Shown in pieces: positions 1 to 8,027 of a stretch of DNA of 14,144 nt. The DNA lies in the NCBI GenBank assembly GCA_013151535.1, contig JAADIC010000021.1, positions 1 through 14,144 on the forward strand. Reading direction: 5' to 3'. The notes beneath the pieces are model-generated. The model worked only from the letters and a program-made list of their open reading frames with translations, had not been told where the DNA came from and searched no databases. The DNA comes from Alphaproteobacteria bacterium (GTDB lineage Bacteria > Pseudomonadota > Alphaproteobacteria > Rhodobacterales > Rhodobacteraceae). Positions within the stretch are counted from its first letter, which is position 1, and every line of letters begins with the position of its first letter. Both the position numbers and the translations under genes were made by a program.

Positions 1-1377
1 CACCACGCCCGCCAATGGGCCGGTATTGGACAGGGCCGACACCGCGAAAACCAGCGACGCCTCGAAATCCAGCGACGTCAGCGACAGCGCCAGCATGATG
101 AGCGCGGTCGAAATCGCGAACAGCATGAAAAACATCCACGCCACATAGGCCCCTTCGCGCCGGATTTGGCGCGCCGAGCGGCCCGAGCCGCCAACCGAGG
201 ACGGGTAAGACAGGCGCTGCAATTCGCGCGCGCCGTGTTTGAACAGCGCATAGACCCGCAGCAGTTTGATCCCGCCCGCCGTGGTTGCAACCCCGCCGCC
301 CATCACCGCCAAACCAAGCAGAATGATGCCCGAGGTCGGCAGGCCCGACCAATCCTGCGCCGCCGCCCAATCCTCGCTTGCAAAACCGGTCGTGGTCAGA
401 AACGACATGGTGGTATAGACCGCCCCCCACAGGGCGCGAAAGGCGGCACCGGCGTTTTGCTGTTCGGCAAACTCGAACGACCCCAGCCAGTGGCGCAAAA
501 ATAAAAGCGCGGGCAGAATGGCGACAAAGGCCAGGGCCAGGCGAAACTCGTGATCGCGATAGATCGCGCGCGGGTCCGGCAATTTGCCGTCAAAGGTGAA
601 AGTCAGGCGCGACACCGCCAGAAACAGAAACAAGAAGATCAGCAATTCCGCCGGAAAACCCGAGGCCAACCCTTCGCCCGAGGTGATGCCGCTGGTGGCA
701 ATGGTCGACATCGCGTAGATCAGGGCCACGAACGGGCGTTCGCCGCCGATCAACAGGCCAAGCGCCAGGATCACCGTCGCCCCCAGATAAAGCGGCGTGA
801 TCTTGCGCGCAAATATGACCAGCCGTTCGGACACATCGGCGGCCCTGATCCGGGTCTGCCCCGAGGTTCCGGTGGCCGTGGTAGAGGCGTTGAACACCTC
901 AAACCCGCCCAGATTGAGGGGCGACAGGATTGAAACCGCGCTGACCAGCATCAGCAAACCACCAAGCCAGCCGACAAAGGCCCGCCACAGGTGGATCGGC
1001 TCACCCAGTGCATCGCTGAGCCTGAACACGGTGGCGCCGGTGGTGGTTAACGACGACAGCATCTCGAAATAGAGCGCGCCAAAACTGGTGGATGGCAACA
1101 GAAAGCTCAGCGGAATGGCCAGCAGGACCGGCAGGAAAACAAGCGCGCTGAAAAGCGCGATCAGATGGCTGCGGGCGGTGTTTTTCGGGGCATAATTGAC
1201 CGAGGCGACGCCAATAAGCGCCGTCAGCAGCACAATCAGCAGCCCGCTTTGGAAAAACACCCGGGCAGTGGCGTAATCACTGAGGCGAAAGGCCATGGCC
1301 ATGGGCAGCAGCATCGCCACGCCGGACAACCCCATCAGGATCACCAGAAACGGCAGGTTCTGGATGGCGCGTATCAT
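1..1377 (-). CDS. trkH: TrkH potassium uptake channel subunit (3' end outside window)
   Basis: Integral membrane, ion-conducting subunit of the Trk potassium uptake system, which works with the cytoplasmic TrkA gating subunit. I translated the minus strand from the ATG at 1377 to the window edge: 459 codons with no stop and no frameshift, so about 90% or more of a usual TrkH of roughly 480-510 residues. All four half-filters of the family are visible: LTTTGAT around residues 110-116, TIATSGIT around 225-232, LTTTGF around 327-332 and ALSNTGP around 448-454. The glycine-rich GGGVATTAGGIK segment (about 360-371) matches the intramembrane loop after the third filter. Hydrophobic helices fill the rest. 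The start lies 2 bases after the trkA stop codon and I see no good Shine-Dalgarno sequence, so translation is probably coupled to trkA. Only the stop codon and last few dozen residues are missing. Confidence 0.95.
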   Translation of the reverse strand, partial: MIRAIQNLPFLVILMGLSGVAMLLPMAMAFRLSDYATARVFFQSGLLIVLLTALIGVASVNYAPKNTARSHLIALFSALVFLPVLLAIPLSFLLPSTSFGALYFEMLSSLTTTGATVFRLSDALGEPIHLWRAFVGWLGGLLMLVSAVSILSPLNLGGFEVFNASTTATGTSGQTRIRAADVSERLVIFARKITPLYLGATVILALGLLIGGERPFVALIYAMSTIATSGITSGEGLASGFPAELLIFLFLFLAVSRLTFTFDGKLPDPRAIYRDHEFRLALAFVAILPALLFLRHWLGSFEFAEQQNAGAAFRALWGAVYTTMSFLTTTGFASEDWAAAQDWSGLPTSGIILLGLAVMGGGVATTAGGIKLLRVYALFKHGARELQRLSYPSSVGGSGRSARQIRREGAYVAWMFFMLFAISTALIMLALSLTSLDFEASLVFAVSALSNTGPLAGVV

Positions 1378-1379
1378 GC

Positions 1380-2756
1380 TCAGAAAAAGTCGATGCCGAC
1401 TTGCAGCAATCGTTCGACCTCGGGCACGTCTTGCGCCATGCAGAACAGCACGATCACATCGCCCTCTTCTATTTTGGTCTCGGCGGTGGGCTTTATCACC
1501 TCGTTGCCCTTTTTGATCGCGCCCACAAGCACCCCTTCGGGGAAAGCAATATCGCGGATGCGCTGGTTGGTGATCGGGGAGGAGGCCATGACTTGGGCCT
1601 CGATCACCTCGGCCTCGGCGTCACCAATGGAATAGACGATGCGCACCCGGCCATGACGGATATGGCGCAGGATCGAGCTGACGGTGGTGGCGCGCGGGTT
1701 GATGAACGCGTCAATGTTGAGCGGCCCCATAAGCGAGGTCAGGGTCGGGTCATTGACCAGCGCAATCGCCATCGGGCAACCGGCGGCCTTGGCCCGCGCC
1801 GCCGCCAACAGGTTGGTTTTATCGTCATCCGTCACCGCCAGCACCGCATCGGCCTTGTCGATATTGGCCTCGGCCAGCAGATCAAGATCAAGCCCGTCGC
1901 CAAACAGCACGATCGTGCGCTCCAGAACGTCGGCCGCCTGTTCCGCCACCTTGCGGCTTTTCTCGATCACCTTGGCGCGGATACGATCCGTGCGCTCTTC
2001 CAGCGATTTGGCCACCGCAAGCCCGACATTGCCGCCGCCAATAATAATCACCCGCTCGCGTTTCTTGGCCGATTTGCCGAATATTTCCAGCGTGCGGCCC
2101 AGATCCTCGGTATGGGTGAAAATATAGACCTGATCGCCGGCAAACAGTTGATCGCCCGGTTCGGGGGCAAACAAAACGCCCTTGCGGCGCACCGCCACCA
2201 CCACCGCGCGCAGGGTTGAAAACAGCTCGGTCAATTGGCGCAAGGGGGTGTCAAGCACCGCGCAGGTGTCTTCCAGAATAACCCCGATCAACTGCGCCTT
2301 GCCCTCAAGGAACAGCTCGGTGTCAAAGGTCGCGGGGGCTTGCAGGCGTTGCAGCGCGGCCTCGGCCACCTCGCGCTCGGGGGAGATCACCACATCAATC
2401 GGCATATGGGCGCGCCGGTAAAGATCGGAATAAATTGCATCGAGATAGGATTGCGCCCGCAACCGCGCCACCTTTTTGGGCACCGAGAAAATCGAGTGGG
2501 CCACCTGACAGATGACCATGTTGACCTCGTCGGAATAAGTCGCAGCGATAATCATATCGGCGTCGCGCGCGCCGGCCCGCTCCAGAATGTCGGGGTAGGA
2601 CGCAAAGCCGGTGATGCCGGCCACATCCAGGCTGTCGGTTGCCCGGCGCACCAGTTCGGGATTGTTATCCACCACGGTCACGTCGTTCTTTTCGCTGGAA
2701 AGATGCCGCGCGATTTGCCAGCCGACCTGACCCGCGCCACAGATGATGACCTTCAT
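1380..2756 (-). CDS. trkA: TrkA potassium transport regulatory subunit
   Basis: Cytoplasmic, nucleotide-binding (NAD/NADH, ATP/ADP) gating ring protein of the Trk potassium system. At 458 residues it has the usual length of two-domain TrkA. Two RCK halves are visible. Each starts with a Rossmann glycine motif: GAGQVG at residues 7-12, with an acidic residue D30 at the end of beta-2, and GGGNVG at about 240-245. Each half is followed by a TrkA-C type domain, around residues 140-225 and 370-455. There are no membrane segments. The start is well supported: AGGAG at 2767-2763 (complement) lies 6 bases before the ATG. The gene follows ntrX by 83 bp and precedes trkH by 2 bp. Placement of trkAH next to ntrYX is common in alphaproteobacteria, so co-transcription with the ntr genes is likely but not proven here. 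A separate trkA promoter in the 83-bp gap is not obvious. Confidence 0.97.
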   Translation of the reverse strand: MKVIICGAGQVGWQIARHLSSEKNDVTVVDNNPELVRRATDSLDVAGITGFASYPDILERAGARDADMIIAATYSDEVNMVICQVAHSIFSVPKKVARLRAQSYLDAIYSDLYRRAHMPIDVVISPEREVAEAALQRLQAPATFDTELFLEGKAQLIGVILEDTCAVLDTPLRQLTELFSTLRAVVVAVRRKGVLFAPEPGDQLFAGDQVYIFTHTEDLGRTLEIFGKSAKKRERVIIIGGGNVGLAVAKSLEERTDRIRAKVIEKSRKVAEQAADVLERTIVLFGDGLDLDLLAEANIDKADAVLAVTDDDKTNLLAAARAKAAGCPMAIALVNDPTLTSLMGPLNIDAFINPRATTVSSILRHIRHGRVRIVYSIGDAEAEVIEAQVMASSPITNQRIRDIAFPEGVLVGAIKKGNEVIKPTAETKIEEGDVIVLFCMAQDVPEVERLLQVGIDFF

Positions 2757-2761
2757 AGGGG

Positions 2762-2767
2762 TCTCCT
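2762..2767 (-). promoter_or_regulatory. Shine-Dalgarno site of trkA
   Basis: AGGAGA on the minus strand, 5-6 bases before the trkA ATG. It is the clearest ribosome binding site of the minus-strand cluster. This suggests trkA is translated independently rather than by coupling to ntrX. Confidence 0.7.
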
Positions 2768-2811
2768 GATTATCCGCTCTAGCAATCGCAAATCAAAGGC
2801 GGCGCGTCAAT

Positions 2812-2844
2812 TGAAGATCGGGTGAAGATCGGGCGAAGATCAGG
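2812..2844. repeat. three tandem copies of an 11-bp unit at the ntrX 3' end
   Basis: Plus-strand units are TGAAGATCGGG (2812-2822), TGAAGATCGGG (2823-2833) and CGAAGATCAGG (2834-2844). The first two are identical and the third differs at two positions. The ntrX stop codon (complement of 2840-2842) lies inside the third copy. The other two copies are therefore in the ntrX-trkA gap and the array does not change the protein. It is most simply a short slippage or duplication array. No stem-loop forms from it. Confidence 0.85.
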
Positions 2845-4249
2845 CTTCCTGTCCACCCTCGTCAATTTCTGCCACCCGTGCGCCTGATTTGCTGGAGGTG
2901 ACCACGTTCAGCGATTTCAGCTTGCGATGCAGGGCCGAGCGCTCCATGCCAACGAAATTGGCGGTGCGCGAAATATTGCCGCCAAACCGGTTGATCTGGG
3001 TCATCAGATATTCGCGTTCAAACATCTCGCGGGCCTCGCGCAGGGGCAAGGTTGCCAGATTACTTGACAGGCCAATGCCGTTCTCGGCATTGGCGCCACC
3101 CTCGTTATCCGGCAGTTCCCGGGCCTCGATTGTGCCGCTATCCGGCCCGAGGATCAATATCCGCTCGACCACATTCTTGAGCTGGCGCACATTGCCGGGC
3201 CAGCGCATGGTTTGCAAAAGTGCGATGGATTCATCGGACAATTCGCGCAGGGGCAAGCCCTGTGACTTGTTGAAATCATGGATGAAATGGCGGGCCAGTT
3301 CGGGAATATCCTCGCGCCGAGTTTCCAGCGACGGCACCGAAATCGGTACCACATTCAGGCGGTGATACAGCTCCTCGCGGAAGCGACCTTCGCTGATTTC
3401 AGCCATCAGGTCCTTGTTGGTGCTTGAAATTACCCGGATATCCACCCGAACCTTGTCAGCCCCGCCAACCCGCTGAAACTGTTGATCCACCAGCACCCGC
3501 AGAATTTTGGACTGGGTGCCAATCGGCATATCCGCCACTTCGTCAAAAAACAGAATGCCACCATGGGCCTGCTCGAGCAGACCCGGTTCATGGCCACGTT
3601 CCTGGGTTTCACGGCCAAACAGCACGTCTTCCATGCGGTCAGGCTCGATCGAGGCGGAATTGACCGTCACGAACGGATTGCTTGCGCGATCCGAATTGGT
3701 ATGGATATAGCGCGCCGCAACCTCCTTGCCCGCCCCGGCAGGGCCGGTCAGCATGATCCGGCCATTGGTGCGCGTGACCTTATCAAGCTGTGATTTCAAC
3801 GCCTTGAAGGATGAACTTGATCCAACCATCACCGAAGACGTGGCATCCGAAACCTTCAGATTGGCATTTTCCCGCCGCAGGCGCGAGGCCTCCATGGCGC
3901 GCGAAATCACCACCATCAACTGATCGATATTGAACGGCTTTTCGATGAAATCATACGCCCCCTGCTTGACCGCCGCCACTGCAATTTCAATATTGCCATG
4001 GCCGGAAATAATCACCACCGGAATGTCCGGGTTATCCCGCTTGGTGGCTTTCAGAATGTCGATCCCGTCCATGCGGCTGTCTTTCAGCCAAATATCAAGG
4101 ACCATCAGATCAGGTGGTTCGGCGTTGATCTCGCGCATGCACTCATCCGAATTGCCCGCCAGACGGGTGGTGAACCCCTCGTCTTTCAGGATGTCCGAGA
4201 TCAACTCGCGAATATCACGCTCATCATCAATTACCAGTATATCGCCCAT
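2840..4249 (-). CDS. ntrX: NtrX response regulator, AAA+ type without GAFTGA loop
   Basis: Cytoplasmic response regulator of the NtrY/NtrX pair. In alphaproteobacteria this pair is linked to nitrogen metabolism, redox state and envelope functions. Of 469 residues, 1-120 form a receiver with D8/D9, phospho-acceptor D52 and K104. Residues about 143-375 form an AAA+ domain with Walker A GPAGAGK (169-175), Walker B ILFFDE ending at D236-E237, and an arginine-finger region with FREELYHRLN. The C-terminus carries a Fis-type helix-turn-helix (TANFVGMERSALHRKL). The GAFTGA loop that contacts sigma-54 is absent. Between LFG (210-212) and the EQAHGG segment there are only 13 unrelated residues, where classical activators have about 17 including GAFTGA. 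It is therefore unlikely to be a standard sigma-54 activator. The start follows AAGGA, with a 24-bp gap from the ntrY stop. Confidence 0.96.
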   Translation of the reverse strand: MGDILVIDDERDIRELISDILKDEGFTTRLAGNSDECMREINAEPPDLMVLDIWLKDSRMDGIDILKATKRDNPDIPVVIISGHGNIEIAVAAVKQGAYDFIEKPFNIDQLMVVISRAMEASRLRRENANLKVSDATSSVMVGSSSSFKALKSQLDKVTRTNGRIMLTGPAGAGKEVAARYIHTNSDRASNPFVTVNSASIEPDRMEDVLFGRETQERGHEPGLLEQAHGGILFFDEVADMPIGTQSKILRVLVDQQFQRVGGADKVRVDIRVISSTNKDLMAEISEGRFREELYHRLNVVPISVPSLETRREDIPELARHFIHDFNKSQGLPLRELSDESIALLQTMRWPGNVRQLKNVVERILILGPDSGTIEARELPDNEGGANAENGIGLSSNLATLPLREAREMFEREYLMTQINRFGGNISRTANFVGMERSALHRKLKSLNVVTSSKSGARVAEIDEGGQEA

Positions 4250-4273
4250 TCGTCTTCCTTAATTGTTGGCTGC

Positions 4274-6529
4274 TCAGGCCACATTTCGTCTGTTATCTTT
4301 CGGCTTTTCCAGCGCCGTCATCGGCAGCACAAACCGCGCCATGGCACCGGCGTGATTGCCACCCTCAAATATTTCCGCATCCACCAGTTCCAGAGTGCCG
4401 CCATGTTCCTCGATGATCTTTTTGACGATCGACAGGCCAAGCCCGGTGCCCTTTTCGCGGTTGGTCACATAAGGTTCAAACAGCCGCGCGCGATTTTCCG
4501 GCAGGCCCGCGCCGTTGTCGATCACCCTGATTTCGGTGTCGCTGCCGATTTGGCGAACCTCGACCCTGATTTCCGGCACATAATCCTCGCTTGCATTTAC
4601 CTGATAGGTTTCAATGGCTTCACCCGCGTTCTTAATCAAGTTCATCAACGCTTGCGAGATCATAGTGGGGTCAATATGGCCCCAGATCATGTTGTGATCA
4701 CAAATCAGCGACAATTTTACCTTTTCAAGCGCATTGTCCTGCAAAACCACCGCATCACGGATCAGTTTCAGCACATCTGTCTGGCGGCGCTCGGGCTCGG
4801 GCATGCGGGCGAACTTGGAAAACTCGTCAACAATCCGGCGCAGATCGGTGGTTTGGCGGATGATTACATCGGTATATTGCGCCAGCGTTTCCACATCAAT
4901 GCCCGGTACTTTTGAGAATTTTCGCTTCAGGCGTTCGGCCGACAGTTGGATCGGGGTCAGCGGATTCTTGATCTCATGCGCGATGCGCCGCGCCACATCC
5001 CCCCAGGCCGCCATGCGCTGGGCCGACACCAGATCGGTCACATCGTCAAAAGTGACGACAAAGCCCTCGAGCTGGTTGCGATCATTGAAACGGCTGGCAA
5101 TCCGCACCAGCAGGTTTTCACCCGAACCGGCGCGGGTCAATTGCACCTCCTGCTGGGCCACGCGGCCGGTACCCTTGGCCAGCTCTTTGAAAAGATAGGA
5201 AAATTCTGGAACCACATCTTTCAGGGCGCGGCCGGTATTCGCCGCATCACCAAGGCCCAGCAGGCGGGCGGCGGCGGTGTTCATAATGTCGACCTCGCCG
5301 TTTGAATTCAGGCCGATCACCCCGGTGGACACCCCGGTCAGAACCGAATCAAACAGCCGACGGCGGCGTTCGGTCTGGCGGTTGGTTTCGACAAGCGTGT
5401 CGCGCTGGGCCTTGAGTTGCTTGGTCATCTGGTTAAAAACCCGGCTGAGCATGGCGATTTCATCGTCGCCCTCTTCTTCTTGCACCCGCACGTCAAGATC
5501 CCCGGCCCCGACCCGCTGAACCGCCCCGGCAAGCCGCCCCACCGGTCGCGACAGGCGTTCGGCAAACCAAAGGCCAAGCCAGATCGCCGCCAGAATGACC
5601 ACCAGCGCGAAACCCAGATAAATCAGGGCAAACTCGAACAACAGCTTACCGCGATCACTCTCAAGCTGTTGATAAAGCGCAATAGTTTGCTTGGTTTCGT
5701 CCAGCAGGCTAAGGATTTTTCCATCCACATTGCGCGAAATATAGAGATAGCGATCAGCGAAGTTATTGAGCTTGGTCAGGGCACGAAACTCGTTATTGGC
5801 CCAGTCGCGGATGATGACAATCTCACCCCCCGCCGCGCGATCAATCTCATCGCTGCTTGGGGCCTCGAAATCAAACAGATAGCTGCGCTCGCCGCGCGAG
5901 ATCAACTGGGTTTTACCATTGATTACAAAGGCTTCGCGCAGGCCACGCTGGATTTGTTGCTGGCCTTGCGTCAACAAGCGGCGCAGATCGCCCTCGGACA
6001 AAAGCGGTGACAAGCGTTTGTTCTGGCCCAGAAAATCCGCCAGAACCTCGGCGTCGCGGGTTAGTGCTGTTTGCTGTTCCTGCTCATAAGCCTGCGCCGC
6101 CGCCAGGGATGAGCCGACGACCTGGCGCACCCGATCCGAAAACCAGCCCTCAAGCCCGAAATTCAGGGTCGCGGTGGCAAAAACCGCCACCAGAATTGTC
6201 GGCAACAGCGCGATAATCGCAAACACACCGGTCAGCCGCATGTGCAATCTGGAGCCTGCCGATTGCGCCCGGCGGGCCGCAACCATCCGCGCCACGCGCT
6301 GCAACACAAGTGCCGCCACCAGCAACACATAAACAAAATCACTGAGCAAAACGAACCGCAAACTGCGCGAGGCCGACCCCTGTTCAAACAGGTTGAGCGC
6401 GGCAAATGTCATCACCGCCAGAACCGGCCCCAAAACAACAAGGCTAAGCGTGCCAAGATTGCGCACGCGTCGTTGTTTGCGCAGCCGGTTGAGCGACAAC
6501 CATGCGGAATTCAGGCTAAGCGTTTTCAT
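4274..6529 (-). CDS. ntrY: NtrY membrane sensor histidine kinase
   Basis: Inner-membrane sensor kinase that phosphorylates NtrX. Of 751 residues, three hydrophobic segments lie near the N-terminus (about 26-48, 58-80 and 97-122). A probably periplasmic region follows (about 123-295), then a fourth membrane helix (about 297-322). A HAMP linker starts at LSRPVGRL (about 326-372), and a PAS domain starts around 390 (VSTGVIGLNSNGEVDIMN). The HisKA H-box is AHEIKNPL with H518. The ATPase domain shows the N-box MNLIKNAGEA, the G1 box DNGAGLPE, and KGTGLGLSIV. This length and domain order are typical of NtrY. The first five bases upstream give no clear Shine-Dalgarno match, so the ATG at 6529 is chosen because it directly precedes the basic, pre-membrane segment. 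It is separated from ntrC by 136 bp, so it may have its own promoter. Confidence 0.96.
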   Translation of the reverse strand: MKTLSLNSAWLSLNRLRKQRRVRNLGTLSLVVLGPVLAVMTFAALNLFEQGSASRSLRFVLLSDFVYVLLVAALVLQRVARMVAARRAQSAGSRLHMRLTGVFAIIALLPTILVAVFATATLNFGLEGWFSDRVRQVVGSSLAAAQAYEQEQQTALTRDAEVLADFLGQNKRLSPLLSEGDLRRLLTQGQQQIQRGLREAFVINGKTQLISRGERSYLFDFEAPSSDEIDRAAGGEIVIIRDWANNEFRALTKLNNFADRYLYISRNVDGKILSLLDETKQTIALYQQLESDRGKLLFEFALIYLGFALVVILAAIWLGLWFAERLSRPVGRLAGAVQRVGAGDLDVRVQEEEGDDEIAMLSRVFNQMTKQLKAQRDTLVETNRQTERRRRLFDSVLTGVSTGVIGLNSNGEVDIMNTAAARLLGLGDAANTGRALKDVVPEFSYLFKELAKGTGRVAQQEVQLTRAGSGENLLVRIASRFNDRNQLEGFVVTFDDVTDLVSAQRMAAWGDVARRIAHEIKNPLTPIQLSAERLKRKFSKVPGIDVETLAQYTDVIIRQTTDLRRIVDEFSKFARMPEPERRQTDVLKLIRDAVVLQDNALEKVKLSLICDHNMIWGHIDPTMISQALMNLIKNAGEAIETYQVNASEDYVPEIRVEVRQIGSDTEIRVIDNGAGLPENRARLFEPYVTNREKGTGLGLSIVKKIIEEHGGTLELVDAEIFEGGNHAGAMARFVLPMTALEKPKDNRRNVA

Positions 6530-6640
6530 GGGCAGAATTGCAATCGAAACCTCGAATCGACGTCCGGAATCCGCGTGCTTTTCGCCGGATCAGCAGTGAA
6601 AAAGTCACATTCCGAGCATTGACACACAGCAGGCTCACAC

Positions 6641-6665
6641 GAATACCACAGAAACTGTGATATTC
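6641..6665 (-). other. stem-loop directly after the ntrC stop codon
   Basis: Arms 6641-6651 (GAATACCACAG on the plus strand) and 6655-6665 (CTGTGATATTC) are inverted with a 3-base loop. The DNA has one mismatch, but in the minus-strand RNA that position is a U-G wobble, so all 11 pairs can form. The hairpin begins at the base right after the ntrC TAA (6668-6666). No run of U follows, so it is not a typical Rho-independent terminator. It could partly terminate, mark a processing site, or protect the 3' end of the dusB-ntrBC message. A protein-binding dyad upstream of ntrY is also possible. The rest of the ntrC-ntrY gap (6530-6640) shows no clear promoter to my eye. Confidence 0.6.
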
Positions 6666-8027
6666 TTACATCAATTTGCGCCGTCGAGTCACGCGAATAT
6701 CCAGCTCCACGATCTTTTTTCTGAGGGTATTGCGATTGATGCCCAGCAAATCGGCGCATTTCGCCTGATTACCGCCGGTGGCATCAAGCGCGATTTCGAT
6801 CAGCGGGACCTCCAGTTCGCGCAATATCCGCCCATAAAGGCCACTGGGCGGCAGGGCATCGCCATGCAGATCAAAATAGCGGCCAAGATGGGCGGCGATG
6901 GAGTCCGACAGCTTTTCATGGCCCACCGCTGCCCCGGGATGCATCGCCTCGCTGGCCGGGCCAAGGGTGACATGGACATCCCCCTGTCCGATCCGGGTTT
7001 CCGGGCAGGTCACGGCCAGACGGCGCACCACATGTTCAAGCTGGCGCACATTTCCCGGCCAGATGTGCTTGCGCAGCTCGTCATGGGCCTGCGGGGTGAA
7101 CAGCTTGGCCTCACCGCCGTCACGCTCCTGACGGGCCAGAAAATAGTCGGCCAGCAGTGGAATATCATCAATCCGCGCTTGCAAAGGCGGGGCGTTCAGG
7201 GACACCGCGTTCAGCCGGTAAAACAGATCGCCGCGAAAATTTCCGGCCTCGACCTCGCGCGCCAGATCCTGTTGGGTGGTGGCCAGCACGCGCGGTGCGT
7301 GATCGCCAAGACTGTCCAGCGCGCGCACCAGCCGCGCTTGCGCCTGCGCCGATAAATCACCGACCTCGTCAAACAGGATCGAGCCGGTTTTGGCCTGGGC
7401 AAGCTGGTTATGAACCGCGTCACCGGCCTCAAGCGCGTTGGCACCCGCAACCACGAAGGGCAAGGTGCGCCGGTCGGAATAATCGTGAATGGTACGCGCG
7501 ATCAGCGATTTACCAGTGCCGCTTTCCCCCGTGATAAGCACCGGCAGATCGGTGTTCAGCACCCGCGCCACAAGCCGATAAAGCGCCTGCATCACCGGTG
7601 TGCGCCCGACCAGTGGCAATTCGTCCGCCGGGTTTTGCACCGTCTCGGGGGTGCGGTTCTGACGGTTGCCCTCCAGCGCCTTGGCCGAGCGTTTCATCAG
7701 ATCGGGCAGATCGAACGGCTTGGGCAGATAATCATAGGCCTCGGCCTCGGCGGCCTTGATCGCGGTCATGATGGTGTTTTGCGCCGAGATGATGATGACC
7801 GGCAGATCGGGGCGGATTTTTCCCAGCCGCGGCAGGGTTTCAAGGCCGTTGCCATCGGGCATGACCACATCCGAAATCACCAAGTCACCGCGCCCCTCTT
7901 CAACCCAGCGCGTGAGCGTCAAAAGGCTGGCGGTGGCATGCACCTTGCAGCCGGCGCGGGTGAAAGCCTGGGTCAGAACCGTGCGGATCGTGCGGTCATC
8001 ATCCGCGATCAGAATTGTGCCATCCAT
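6666..8027 (-). CDS. ntrC: NtrC nitrogen response regulator lacking the GAFTGA loop
   Basis: DNA-binding activator phosphorylated by NtrB under nitrogen limitation. Of 453 residues, the receiver (1-120) has D9-D11, phospho-acceptor D53 (ISDVVMPDG) and K103. The AAA+ domain (about 140-370) has Walker A GESGTGK (167-173), Walker B SILFDE with D220-E221, and FRGDLFYRLN with the arginine-finger region. A Fis-type helix-turn-helix lies at the end (CADLLGINRNTLRKKI). From F191 to D220 there are only 28 residues, where enteric NtrC has about 45, so the whole GAFTGA loop is missing. This is the known state of Rhodobacter capsulatus NtrC, which activates sigma-70 RNA polymerase, so the same mode is inferred here. 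The ATG overlaps the ntrB stop as TGATG. AAAGG lies about 9 bases upstream. Confidence 0.97.
   Translation of the reverse strand: MDGTILIADDDRTIRTVLTQAFTRAGCKVHATASLLTLTRWVEEGRGDLVISDVVMPDGNGLETLPRLGKIRPDLPVIIISAQNTIMTAIKAAEAEAYDYLPKPFDLPDLMKRSAKALEGNRQNRTPETVQNPADELPLVGRTPVMQALYRLVARVLNTDLPVLITGESGTGKSLIARTIHDYSDRRTLPFVVAGANALEAGDAVHNQLAQAKTGSILFDEVGDLSAQAQARLVRALDSLGDHAPRVLATTQQDLAREVEAGNFRGDLFYRLNAVSLNAPPLQARIDDIPLLADYFLARQERDGGEAKLFTPQAHDELRKHIWPGNVRQLEHVVRRLAVTCPETRIGQGDVHVTLGPASEAMHPGAAVGHEKLSDSIAAHLGRYFDLHGDALPPSGLYGRILRELEVPLIEIALDATGGNQAKCADLLGINRNTLRKKIVELDIRVTRRRKLM

Noticed and set aside
1401..2219. Long open frame of about 270 codons on the plus strand opposite trkA
   Set aside because: It lies wholly antisense to a clearly conserved trkA, is rich in His, Arg, Gly and Gln as GC-rich shadow frames are, and shows no recognisable domain.
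2775..2815. TTGACG (complement of 2805-2810) as a -35 for a trkA promoter
   Set aside because: No acceptable -10 hexamer lies 16-19 bases downstream. A GATAAT nearer the gene would start transcription inside the ribosome site.
3998..4915. Plus-strand open frame of about 300 codons opposite the ntrX/ntrY junction
   Set aside because: It spans the 3' part of one conserved gene and the 5' part of another in antisense. Its composition is shadow-like and it has no good ribosome site or motif.
6596..6608. Small inverted repeat GTGA/TCAC around a 5-base centre upstream of ntrY
   Set aside because: Four-base arms are expected by chance and nothing else supports an operator here.
6526..6759. Minus-strand 77-codon frame covering the ntrC-ntrY gap
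   Set aside because: It starts inside ntrC in another frame and ends in the first ntrY codons. It has no family resemblance, and the hairpin explains part of the gap better.
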